NCBI GenBank assembly: GCA_964385045.1
Contig: CAYLNM010000001.1
Span: 1 to 64,000, forward strand
Direction of reading: 5' to 3'
Source of the DNA: CAYLNM01 sp964385045
GTDB lineage: Bacteria; Planctomycetota; Phycisphaerae; Phycisphaerales; SM1A02
Length of the DNA: 64,000 nt
In this document: piece after piece, positions 51,748 through 60,016 of the stretch
Layout: each line of letters opens with the position of its first letter
Numbering within the stretch: the stretch's first letter is position 1
Translations under genes and position numbers: made by a program
Notes under the pieces: generated by a model
The model's database searches: none
Told to the model about the DNA's origin: nothing
The model's input: the letters and a program-made list of their open reading frames with translations, nothing else

Positions 51748-52755
51748 TCAGCGTCGGTCCTCCGCCATGACCGCCGCGATCACGGCGGTGGCTCGGCGGG
51801 CGCTCCCCGCGTCCAGATGACTGCCGTCGTACGTACGGAATCGCGACCAGTCCAGCTCGATCCACGTGCCGCCCGCGGCGCGGAACGCCTCCACGAAGGC
51901 ATCCCAGTCCATCCCGGAGAGCCGGTCCTCCCGCCACGCGAGCCCGTCGCCGATGGGCATCCGGACCCCGGAGACGTCGATCCCGCCGGCCGTCCAGCCG
52001 GCGACCCGATCCATCAGACGCGCGACCGCGGCGGCATCGACCTGATTGTCGGTGAACTTCTCGTCGAAGTGGTCGAAGTAGAACTCCGGGTCCGGGGGCT
52101 CGGCCACCGTGGCCACCCATCCCGTGGGCATGAATCGCTCGACCCGGAGCTCCCGCCCCCGCCGCCCGACCGTGCGCGCCGTCTGCCCGGGAAGAATCCG
52201 CCGCCAGTCGTTGCGCGACAACGGGCGGAACCACGTCTGCGCGAGGCTTCGGAACGGCGATTCGACTGCGAATCGGGCTCGGGCGATGACGTCGTCCCGC
52301 ATGCGGCCGTAGGCTCGCTCCCGGGACAGGAAGCCGTTGCGCGCCGCCGCCTCGGGCGTCAGCGAGCCCGGCGTGAGGGTCAGCAGGATCCGCCCAGGAG
52401 GCTCACGGCGCACGAGCTCGTCCACGCGGCTCAGGTAGCGCGGCTCGAAGGCGGCGCCGCTGAAGCAGAAGTTGAGCACGTCCTCGGGGGGAACGCCGAG
52501 ACCGTCGGCCAGGACCTCGGGGGCCACGCCGCGGTAGCCCCGCGAGTCGCCGGCGACGACGACGGCGTGCGGGGCGTCCACGAGCACCTTCCTCTGCCAG
52601 AAGACGTCGCGGGCCGTCCCGCTGCGCCGATTCACCTCCGGCAGATGGTGGCGAGCGACCGTCGCTCCCGCGAGCAGCGCCAGCGTGATGCTCACGCTGG
52701 CGAGCACCGACGGTCGCCCCACCGCCCGATCAGAACTGGAAGTAGATGAACGCAC
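51748..52755 (-). CDS. SGNH-hydrolase-like partner of the MBOAT acyltransferase (AlgJ/AlgX type)
   Basis: The product has 335 residues. One N-terminal membrane helix (about 16-34) anchors it. VVVAGDSRGYRG near 66 is the GDS motif of the SGNH fold, FCFSGAAFEP near 96 is the oxyanion block, and a TYDGSHLDAGSA near 305 provides the Asp-x-x-His end of the triad. Proteins of this kind work with MBOAT acyltransferases, completing O-acetylation of exported polysaccharides in the periplasm. GTG 52755 starts inside the MBOAT gene, a 26-base overlap. It is the last gene of the minus-strand operon. Confidence 0.82.
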   Translation of the reverse strand: MRSSTSSSDRAVGRPSVLASVSITLALLAGATVARHHLPEVNRRSGTARDVFWQRKVLVDAPHAVVVAGDSRGYRGVAPEVLADGLGVPPEDVLNFCFSGAAFEPRYLSRVDELVRREPPGRILLTLTPGSLTPEAAARNGFLSRERAYGRMRDDVIARARFAVESPFRSLAQTWFRPLSRNDWRRILPGQTARTVGRRGRELRVERFMPTGWVATVAEPPDPEFYFDHFDEKFTDNQVDAAAVARLMDRVAGWTAGGIDVSGVRMPIGDGLAWREDRLSGMDWDAFVEAFRAAGGTWIELDWSRFRTYDGSHLDAGSARRATAVIAAVMAEDRR

Positions 52756-54124
52756 TGCCGGGTCCGCGAAGGAAGATGGCGGCCACGGCCAGCACGGGCA
52801 GGAGCCACGCCTCCAGACGGCGAAGCTCGAGCCGGGGGCCGTACCGACGGGCCAGCGTCATCTGGAGGATACGGGCCACGCCCAGGCAGAGCGCGAGCAT
52901 CGGCACGCTCCATCCGTCGAAGGGATTGGCGAACGTCCACGGCGAGAACATCAGGCCGATGATCCGCCCGGCCGTCCCGATGTCGTCGGCCCGAAAGAGG
53001 ATCCACGCCGGCAGCACGCCGAGCAGCACGATCGCCTGTGCGAGCGGCCACGGGATCCACGGCCCTTCCGTCCCTCGTCGGCCGGCGATGGCTCGCTCGG
53101 CGGAGAGGAACGCCGCGTGCACGGCGCCCCAGGCGATGAAGGTCCACCCGGCACCGTGCCAGAGACCGCTCAGGAGCATCGTCGTCCACAGCGCGACGTG
53201 ACCCCTGAGCCGCCCGTGCCGGCTGCCGCCCAGCGGGATGTAGACGTAGTCGCGGAACCAGGTGGACAGTGAGATGTGCCAGCGGCTCCAGAAGTCCCGG
53301 AAGCTCCGGGCGGTGTACGGCTGCCGGAAGTTCTCCATCAGCCGGAGGCCCATCATGCGACAGATGCCGCGGGCGATGTCGGTGTATCCCGAGAAGTCGC
53401 AGTAGATCTGCACCGCGAAGGCCGCCGCGACCACCCACCAGTGCAGGCCGTTGGGCTCGATGCCGCCGCGCATCGCGTCGCCCACGAACGGCGCGAGGTT
53501 GTCCGCGATCACGGTCTTCTTGAAGAACCCGACGACGACCAGACGCCAGCCCTCCCACCAGTCCTCCCGGCGTGCTGGCGGAAGCGACTCGAGCTGCGGC
53601 AGGATGTGCGACGCCCGTTCGATCGGACCCGCCACGAGCTGCGGGAACATCGCGAGGTAGGCGAAGAAGTGCAGCGGCGACCGCGCCGGCTCCACCGTGC
53701 CGCGGTAGACGTCGATGGTGTAGCTCATCGACTGGAACGTGTAGAACGAGATCCCGACGGGGAGCACGATGTCGCGGAGCAGGTCCGGCACGGCGACCTC
53801 GCCGCCTCCCACGGACGCCACGACGCCCGCGAGGAAGCCCAGGTACTTGAACGTGGCGAGGGTGCCGAGATTCGCCACCAGGGACAGGACCAGCATGGCG
53901 CGCCGGCGCAGGCCGACCGGGCGGGACGCGATCACCCGGGCCGCGACGAAGTCGACGAGGCCTGATCCCAGCAGCAGGAAGGTGAATCGCCAGTCCCACC
54001 ACCCGTAGAACACGAAGGACGCGCCGACGAGCAGCGCCAGCCGGCTCGTGCCCCCCCGCATCGCGTGCCAGAGCGCGAGGAACGTCGCACCGAACACGAG
54101 GAAGATGGGAGAGTTGAACAACAC
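52730..54124 (-). CDS. MBOAT membrane-bound O-acyltransferase (AlgI-like)
   Basis: The product has 464 residues with about 11 membrane helices. VFYGWWDWRF near 38, LPVGISFYTFQSMSYTIDVYRG near 120, the FWSRWHISLSTWFRDYVYIPLGG block near 285 with the conserved Trp-His-x-Ser, and the catalytic His in LSGLWHGAGWTFI near 326 define AlgI-type enzymes. They pass acetyl groups from cytoplasmic acetyl-CoA across the membrane for polysaccharide O-acetylation. GTG 54124 is the start. It overlaps the SGNH gene. Confidence 0.95.
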   Translation of the reverse strand: MLFNSPIFLVFGATFLALWHAMRGGTSRLALLVGASFVFYGWWDWRFTFLLLGSGLVDFVAARVIASRPVGLRRRAMLVLSLVANLGTLATFKYLGFLAGVVASVGGGEVAVPDLLRDIVLPVGISFYTFQSMSYTIDVYRGTVEPARSPLHFFAYLAMFPQLVAGPIERASHILPQLESLPPARREDWWEGWRLVVVGFFKKTVIADNLAPFVGDAMRGGIEPNGLHWWVVAAAFAVQIYCDFSGYTDIARGICRMMGLRLMENFRQPYTARSFRDFWSRWHISLSTWFRDYVYIPLGGSRHGRLRGHVALWTTMLLSGLWHGAGWTFIAWGAVHAAFLSAERAIAGRRGTEGPWIPWPLAQAIVLLGVLPAWILFRADDIGTAGRIIGLMFSPWTFANPFDGWSVPMLALCLGVARILQMTLARRYGPRLELRRLEAWLLPVLAVAAIFLRGPGSAFIYFQF

Positions 54125-54146
54125 GCGGCGATCACGCTCCGGCGGC

Positions 54147-54164
54147 GACGGGGCGTACCCCGTC
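54147..54164 (-). terminator. hairpin between ABC-like and MBOAT genes
   Basis: The arms GACGGGG and CCCCGTC with a CGTA loop lie in the 46-base gap between two genes of the same operon. It may lower expression of the distal genes or protect mRNA ends rather than terminate fully. Confidence 0.35.
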
Positions 54165-54170
54165 CCCGGC

Positions 54171-55910
54171 TCACATCAGCTCGTCGTCGGCGTCGAAGAT
54201 CGGGGTCCGCCCCTCGTCGTCGAGCCTTCGCGTCAGCGACGGTCCCGACTCGGGCCACCTCGACGGCGGCAGCATCGCGATCCGCCCTCGCCGGCCGACC
54301 ACCGCGATCCGGCCGATGCCGGGCCACGTCGTCGGGTCGCTTCCCGGCCCCCCGACGATGACCCGCACCTGGGCCTCGAGCCGGCCGAGGATCACCGCGC
54401 GATCCTCCGCGCCGAAGGCCGCGAGCGACCGTTCGTCCAGCACCACCACGCCTCCCGGACCGGCCGCGGCGGCGGCGGCGACGACCCTGACGAGCACCGC
54501 GAGCTCCGCCCGGCCCGATCCGCCCGCCTCGAGCTCCTCGAGCCCGCCCTTCCGCCCGGTCTCGGCGACGAGGGACTCCACCGCCGGGCCCTGCGGCCCG
54601 TCGACGATCGCGCGGAGCGCCTCCACGTTCACCGGCGGGATCCGGCCGCTGACCACCTGCACCGGCGGCACGATGCCGACGTGGTCCTCGTCCACGAAGA
54701 TGGTGCCGAGCAGGAACGGCAGCGAGAAACGGGTCGGCTCGAGATCGGTGACGATCAGCAGCGTGTCGCCCGCCCGCGGTTCGAGAGGTCGCGCATCGGA
54801 TCCTTCCGCCGGTGGATCGCACGCGGGGACCAGCATCCGGCGATCGCCGGCGCCGGCGCCGGCGCCCTCGGGCCCCTCGTCATCCGACACGTCCTCCACG
54901 AATTCCACGTACCGCCTCGCCATCGGGTAGAAGCGATTCAGCAGCGTCGCCGTCCGCATGAGGTTGCGAAAGGCGATCAGCGCGTAGGGAAGGCCGACGA
55001 GATAGATCGCCGCCACGGCCGTCCCGCGATCGAGCATGAAGGTCTGCACCCCGAGCCCGACGAGCACGGTGGTGAGGATGAGGGCGAAGAAGACGTTTCC
55101 GACGAGCTCGCTGTCGTCGGCGGAGCGGAGCCGCGCGACGTAGGACGCGACGAACGCCCGGCCGGCGGGGATTCGGGTGGGCTCGCTCGCGCCCGCGCCC
55201 GGCGGGGTGAAGGCGATCCGACGGATCGCCTCGCTGGTCTCACGGCCGGCCGGCGGCCCCGCCTCCTCGTACTCGAGCGAGTAGCGCGCCGCCTGCACGT
55301 TGATCCGGTAGAGCACGACACCGCTGACGGCCGCAAGCATGCCGATGACGATCGTCAGCCACACGTTCACGATCACGAGCGCGGCCACGGTGAGCGTCAG
55401 GTTGGCCAGCGACACGAGGGCGAGCACGAGCAGCGCGATGAACCGGGAGCAGAGCATCGAGTCGGTGCGCACGCGCTGGATCGCCGTCGGGATGTCCAGG
55501 GCGACGTCGGTCCGTCCCGGCCGGAAGCCGGGCGCCTCCAGCAGGTGCAGGGCGCGCTCCCAGCATCGCAGGGCGTAGTCCCGCCGGAGGGCGAGCGTCG
55601 ATCGCCGCGACAGGTAGCGCAGTCCCGCCGCGAGCACCAGGCTCACGAGCACCAGCCCGCCCGCGACCGGGAGGGTCCAGGGCGTGTCCCGCACCGCGAT
55701 CGAACGACCGAGGAGCTCGATCGTCTCGTCCTGTGCGAGCCGCTGCGAGTACACCGCGACCAGACCGATCGCCTGGACCTGGAACAGCAGCGAGAGCATG
55801 CTGCCGGCGACGATGCCGACCACGAGCCAGCGGTGTCCGACGAGACCGTCGGCCACGAACCAGCGGATCACCGCCGCGTAGCGACGAGCGGTGCTCAGGC
55901 GTGGGGTCAC
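54171..55910 (-). CDS. ABC-exporter-like protein with degenerate ATPase domain
   Basis: The product has 579 residues. Residues 20-330 look like an ABC exporter membrane domain with about six helices (WLVVGIVAGSMLSLLF, LVLVSLVLAAGLRYL, LLVLALVSLANLTLTV, VWLTIVIGMLAAVSGVVL, GNVFFALILTTVLVG). After a linker the NBD-like part keeps a strand where Walker A should be (GDTLLIVTDLEPTRF, no GxxGxGKS), a weak signature (LEAGGSGRAELAVL for LSGGQ), a Walker-B-like GGVVVLDERSL and a late IGRIAVVGRRGRI strand. The ATP-binding Lys is therefore missing. GTG 55910 is chosen because the longer frame overlaps FkbM. Its transport role is uncertain. Confidence 0.72.
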   Translation of the reverse strand: MTPRLSTARRYAAVIRWFVADGLVGHRWLVVGIVAGSMLSLLFQVQAIGLVAVYSQRLAQDETIELLGRSIAVRDTPWTLPVAGGLVLVSLVLAAGLRYLSRRSTLALRRDYALRCWERALHLLEAPGFRPGRTDVALDIPTAIQRVRTDSMLCSRFIALLVLALVSLANLTLTVAALVIVNVWLTIVIGMLAAVSGVVLYRINVQAARYSLEYEEAGPPAGRETSEAIRRIAFTPPGAGASEPTRIPAGRAFVASYVARLRSADDSELVGNVFFALILTTVLVGLGVQTFMLDRGTAVAAIYLVGLPYALIAFRNLMRTATLLNRFYPMARRYVEFVEDVSDDEGPEGAGAGAGDRRMLVPACDPPAEGSDARPLEPRAGDTLLIVTDLEPTRFSLPFLLGTIFVDEDHVGIVPPVQVVSGRIPPVNVEALRAIVDGPQGPAVESLVAETGRKGGLEELEAGGSGRAELAVLVRVVAAAAAAGPGGVVVLDERSLAAFGAEDRAVILGRLEAQVRVIVGGPGSDPTTWPGIGRIAVVGRRGRIAMLPPSRWPESGPSLTRRLDDEGRTPIFDADDELM

Positions 55911-55950
55911 CAAGGGTCCGGTCCGTGGGGTCGGCGTGCCTCGACGCCGA

Positions 55951-57015
55951 TCAGACGTCCCGCGGCGGCGAGATCGCGTTCGGGTTCCGCGTGTAGATCT
56001 CGTACTTCGTCGAGCACGGCAGGATCTCGACGCCGCGGGCGCGGAGCGCGTCGACGCATGGCTGATAGGTGTCCCGGCCATCCACGGTGTAGCAGGCGGC
56101 GAGGTACAGATGGCGCACGCGATCCCACCAGCGATCGAGGCCCTCGAGCACCTGCAGCTCGGCACCGTTCACGGTGAGGATCATGAAGTCCACGAACGGG
56201 ACGTCCCACTCCTCGAGCAACGCGTCGAGGGGCTCGGTCCGAACCTCCATCGCCACCCCCGGGTCGACCTTGCCGGGGGGGGCGATCGCGTCCCGGAGCG
56301 TCCGCAGGCGGGTGCGCATCGTCGGCTTCTCGGCCGCGATCTTGTCGAGATTGACGAGGCTGTTCCGTTGGCGGCCCTTCCCACGGACGGTCATGGTGCC
56401 GGGCGCGTTCCACACGCCGCACTGGCGAATGTCGATCACGTCGGTCAGCCCGTTCGTCCGAACGTTGCGCTCGAGCAGCTCCACGTTCTCCGGAAGGATC
56501 TCGATCGCCAGCAGGCGCCCCTCGGGGCCGATGCACTCGTCCACGAATCGCATCGACTTGTGGCCGAGATACGCGCCGACCTCGACCACCACGCCTCCGC
56601 GTCCCGGGAGGACCTCCGAGGGGTACCACGCGTGGTCGGTGAGGTAGCGGGCGGTCACGTCCTTCGCCGCGAGGTACGTCTCGGCGGTGATGCCCGGCAG
56701 GAGGTCGGCGACGTAGGAGAACTCGCGCTCATGATTGCGCCGCGAGCACCAGCTCCAGAACCGGCGATCGTTGGGCAGGTCGATCCAGGCCAGGCCGTCC
56801 TCGACGCCGCTGCCGGCGAACTCGAGTCGCGTCATGGCCCGGACGTGCTTGAGCAGACCCCGGGGCGCACGTTGGAGTCCCTTGACCCCGAAACGCTCCA
56901 CGAGCTGCTCCGGCGTCGCGTCGTGGAGCTCCGCGAGGAGGGCCACGCATCGACGGCCGGGATCATCGAGGTCCGGAACGATGCGATCGATGTCGGTCGC
57001 GGCGATCGAGCTCAT
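55951..57015 (-). CDS. FkbM-family methyltransferase
   Basis: The product has 354 residues. A 130-residue N-terminal region of unknown type precedes the SAM domain: GGVVVEVGAYLGHKSMRF near 150, LLAIEILPENVELLERNV near 175, then PLDALLEEWDVPFVDFMILTVNGAELQVLEGL near 275, the FkbM signature. Family members methylate hydroxyls of sugars or polyketides, and this locus suggests a sugar. AAAGGAG eight bases before ATG 57015 fixes the start. The ATG overlaps the preceding stop (ATGA). Confidence 0.88.
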   Translation of the reverse strand: MSSIAATDIDRIVPDLDDPGRRCVALLAELHDATPEQLVERFGVKGLQRAPRGLLKHVRAMTRLEFAGSGVEDGLAWIDLPNDRRFWSWCSRRNHEREFSYVADLLPGITAETYLAAKDVTARYLTDHAWYPSEVLPGRGGVVVEVGAYLGHKSMRFVDECIGPEGRLLAIEILPENVELLERNVRTNGLTDVIDIRQCGVWNAPGTMTVRGKGRQRNSLVNLDKIAAEKPTMRTRLRTLRDAIAPPGKVDPGVAMEVRTEPLDALLEEWDVPFVDFMILTVNGAELQVLEGLDRWWDRVRHLYLAACYTVDGRDTYQPCVDALRARGVEILPCSTKYEIYTRNPNAISPPRDV

Positions 57016-58805
57016 CGGGGCTCCTTTCGTCGAGTCTCGCACTCCGACACCGCCGCATGCCGGCCGTCGCGCGGGCCTCGGTCGATGGAGTCGAGACCGG
57101 CCGACGGCACGTCGGCGGCGAAGGGGGAATCGGGCGCGACACGCTCGTGCACGACCCGGCAGACCCGCCCCGCGTTCGTCCTGACGGGGACGATCTCGGG
57201 CGGCGGGGTTCCATCGGACGCCTCGGCGGCGAACGTCCGCAGGAGCAGTCGACGGAACCACGCCTCGGTGCGGAGGGCGGGCAGGCGGACGTCGAGGTGG
57301 ATGGCCGCCCGTCCCGCCCGCCGCGCCAGGAGCCGACCGATCATCCGTACGTCGGCGGCCCGGCGCGCCGCGACCGATCGCAGCACGATCAGCCGGTAGG
57401 GAACGTCCTCCTCCGCGAGGTACCGCACGACCCGATGCGTCCAGATCACGTTGAAGAACGGGGCGAACCGTCGGCGGAAGCGATCGTCGGCCTCGTCGAC
57501 GTCATCGAGGTCGCAGTCCGCGTCGGTGGCGGCGACGCCGTCGTCGAGACTCCCGCGACGCACCTTCTTCCGGCGATCGGACGTGAATCGCTCGTGGCGC
57601 ACGAGGAAGGGCACGCACCAGGCGTCCGCCAGCAGGCACTCGCGCACGATCGCCACGTCGTCGGTGATCACCCAGCGCGGGCACCCGGCCGGCGGCGGCA
57701 CGTCTTCGTCCACGCCGATGCCCGCCGCCCCGAGATCCGGGGCGGGCACGACGGCGTCGCGACGACGCTCCCGCGCCGCCCGGGTCCGCGGACCTTCCCA
57801 CGCCGCGACCAGTTCAGGACTCCGCCACACCGGACCCGCTCCCGGGTAGGACCGCGGGTCGTACTCGAGGCCCTCCTGCAGCGGCACGTCGGCCCCCTGG
57901 TCCGCCGCGAGCTCGGCGTACGGCATCCCGCGACCGAAACGCCCCGGATGCACGAGCACGTGGTGCAGCCCGGCGGATGCCGTGTGGGCCTTGACGCGCA
58001 GGGTGTCCCGGACGGCCTCGTGCACCGCGAAGCGCGACTTGATCCACTGCGGATGCTGGCGGACGGAGTCGGTCCAGTTCTCCCAGTGGACGGTGGCCTC
58101 CACGGTGCCGTTCCGGCTCCGATTGTTGTACGCCCACTCGAGGCCGTCCTCGTAGCCCTCCGGCAGCTCGAGCAGTCGCGCATTGCCCTCTCCCGCCCCG
58201 TGCGGGATGAAGGACGTGATTCGGAAGTGGCGGCGGAGGGCGTCGACGTCGCGGGCGAAGAGCCGGCGGGCGCGTTCGGCGACCTCGGGCGGCAGGGACT
58301 TCCGGTAGCTGCGCCGCTCCTCGGGCGTGGTCGCGAGACCGACCGCGTTCTGGTGATACCCGATCTCGAAGCCGGCGGCCTCGAGCGACGCGAAGAACTC
58401 CAGATCGAGGTCCTCCAGCGACCAGAGTCGTCGCTGCGGCGTGTCGTCGTAGTCGAACTCGTTGAAGAGGAACACGCTCGACACGATCCCACGGGACCGC
58501 TCCCAGCGACACATCACCTCGGTCTCGATCGGGTAGTAGTCGATGTGGTGATCGAGGATGACGTTGATCGCGCCGCGATCGATCCGACCGGCGTACGCGT
58601 CGCGGAAGGTGACGAACCGGGCTCCCCGCGCGAGCAGGACCTCGACGAAGTCCGTGAAGGTCCGCCAGGGATCGGTCGCGTACTCCGGCGTCGGCTTCCA
58701 GACGCGGTGGACACGGTTGAAGGGGCGATCCCGCGAGACCGGCGGGGGCGCTCCTCCGGTCGCGGACCCCTCGGAACCTCGGCTGGTGACCGTGTCCGGG
58801 CTCAC
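57012..58805 (-). CDS. polysaccharide-deacetylase-like protein with unknown C-terminal domain
   Basis: The product has 597 residues. The N-terminal 330 carry a degenerate deacetylase-like layout: INVILDHHIDYYPIETEVMCRW near 80, VFLFNEFDY, FEIGYHQNAVGLA near 145, SFIPHGAGEGNARLLELP near 185 and HVLVHPGRFGRG near 275. The Asp-His pair is DHH here rather than HDVD. Residues 400-560 form another domain with PRWVITDDVAIVREC, FNVIWTHRVVRYL and YRLIVLRSVAARR that I do not recognise. GTG 58805 overlaps the stop of the upstream methyltransferase-like gene (GTGA) and its own stop overlaps the FkbM start, so the three are tightly coupled. Confidence 0.75.
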   Translation of the reverse strand: MSPDTVTSRGSEGSATGGAPPPVSRDRPFNRVHRVWKPTPEYATDPWRTFTDFVEVLLARGARFVTFRDAYAGRIDRGAINVILDHHIDYYPIETEVMCRWERSRGIVSSVFLFNEFDYDDTPQRRLWSLEDLDLEFFASLEAAGFEIGYHQNAVGLATTPEERRSYRKSLPPEVAERARRLFARDVDALRRHFRITSFIPHGAGEGNARLLELPEGYEDGLEWAYNNRSRNGTVEATVHWENWTDSVRQHPQWIKSRFAVHEAVRDTLRVKAHTASAGLHHVLVHPGRFGRGMPYAELAADQGADVPLQEGLEYDPRSYPGAGPVWRSPELVAAWEGPRTRAARERRRDAVVPAPDLGAAGIGVDEDVPPPAGCPRWVITDDVAIVRECLLADAWCVPFLVRHERFTSDRRKKVRRGSLDDGVAATDADCDLDDVDEADDRFRRRFAPFFNVIWTHRVVRYLAEEDVPYRLIVLRSVAARRAADVRMIGRLLARRAGRAAIHLDVRLPALRTEAWFRRLLLRTFAAEASDGTPPPEIVPVRTNAGRVCRVVHERVAPDSPFAADVPSAGLDSIDRGPRDGRHAAVSECETRRKEPR

Positions 58806-59563
58806 GCGCTCCCCTGCCCCGGGAGGGCGGCAGCCTCGGCGGCGAGCGGGAGGTTGCGGACGAAGTAGTGCGTGGAGCCCTGGTAGCTGACCGCATACCG
58901 CTTGCGATCGTCCTCGCGGATCGGAAGGAGATCCCAGCCCGCGTCGGCGTACGCCTCGCGCTGCACCTCCATGCGTCGCTGCAGGAACGGCTCGTCCGGC
59001 GGATGGTCCTTCGGGGTCATGTTCACGGTCACGCACCACCCCCATCCCTCCGGCCGGATGAGACGTGTCTGGAGCTCGACGAAGGCACGGACATCGTGCT
59101 CCGACGCGAACTGGCACGCATTGAAGGCGCCCTTCATCCAGAGACCGTCGACCGGTCCCCCGAGATGCTCGGGCGTGAGCGAACGGAAGTCGACGTCGTG
59201 GACCTCGAAGCCGAGCGCCCGCCCGAGCCGCACGTGCACGTCGTAGCGCTCGAGGCAGACCACCTCGGCCCCGAGTGCTCGGGCGAGCATCGCGAAGCTG
59301 TAGTGCCCCGGGCCGAACTCGACGACCCGCCGATCCTCGAAGTGCTCCCGGTCGAAGAAGTCGTTCAGGACGTTGGCCGCCCGCAGGTGGCGATGGATGC
59401 CGACCCGGTGGTGGGTGGTGAACGTCGATCCCCGGATGATCTCGACGGCCTCCGCCGGGTACTCGCACGCCGCCAGGACGGCGTCGGGCGAGAGCAGGCG
59501 ATGACCGCGCTTCGGTGGGAGCTCCTTCGACGTTCGCTTCCTGAGCCTCGATCGAATGCCCAC
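58802..59563 (-). CDS. class I methyltransferase-like protein, paralogue of 50742-51665
   Basis: The product has 253 residues. RRVVEFGPGHYSFAMLARALG near 82 is the SAM loop and AEVVCLERYDVHVRLGRALGFEVHDVD follows. LWMKGAFNACQF near 143 and GWGWCVTVNMTP near 170 match the paralogue's LFLKGPFNPC and GWGWMCNSVRP. GTG 59563 is chosen because GGTGGAGG lies just before it; longer starts give Arg-rich leaders. It is the first gene of the six-gene minus-strand operon. The substrate is unknown. Confidence 0.72.
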   Translation of the reverse strand: MGIRSRLRKRTSKELPPKRGHRLLSPDAVLAACEYPAEAVEIIRGSTFTTHHRVGIHRHLRAANVLNDFFDREHFEDRRVVEFGPGHYSFAMLARALGAEVVCLERYDVHVRLGRALGFEVHDVDFRSLTPEHLGGPVDGLWMKGAFNACQFASEHDVRAFVELQTRLIRPEGWGWCVTVNMTPKDHPPDEPFLQRRMEVQREAYADAGWDLLPIREDDRKRYAVSYQGSTHYFVRNLPLAAEAAALPGQGSA

Positions 59564-59898
59564 GCACACCTCCACCGGCGAGCGGTCGCCCTCGAGGCGA
59601 TGCCGCGGGGAGCCGCCCGTCGACCGCCGGCGTCGCCTCCCGCCCCGTCTGCCGTCGAGGACACGATACCGCAAAGGCTCCGCACCGTCCGTGCACCGGG
59701 AGCCCTCGGCTCAGGAGAACCCGCGCCCGCGGCCACGGCTGCGGGGTGATTCTCGGACGTTCGGGCGATTCAGGGGGCGCGGTCGTTGCACGGTCGATGA
59801 GAGACGAGGCCTCGTCACGGCGGTCGAGCGGGACTCCCCGGTGGGACGAGGCTCCGCCGCGCGGCCGCGATCGACGCCGGCCGAGGCTGCCGATCCGG

Positions 59899-59970
59899 CC
59901 GCCCGGGCCACCCCGGCCACCCCGGCCACCCCGGCCACCCGGGCCACCCCGGCCGCCCCGGCCGCCCCGG
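59899..59970. repeat. 9-bp tandem repeat, eight copies, upstream of neuB
   Basis: Units of CCACCCCGG, with CCGCCCCGG and CCACCCGGG variants, lie in tandem ending 46 bases before the neuB start. The whole gap 59564-60016 has no supported gene and should hold the divergent promoters for neuB and the minus-strand operon. Confidence 0.88.
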
Positions 59971-60016
59971 CCGATCGGGCGCTCCTCCGGACTGCGGCCA
60001 CTCCCGAGGCACCGTC

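Noticed and set aside
54171..56165. Longer start of the ABC-like gene
   Set aside because: The added 85 residues lie antisense-like over the end of the FkbM gene in another frame and are Arg/Ser/Pro-rich.
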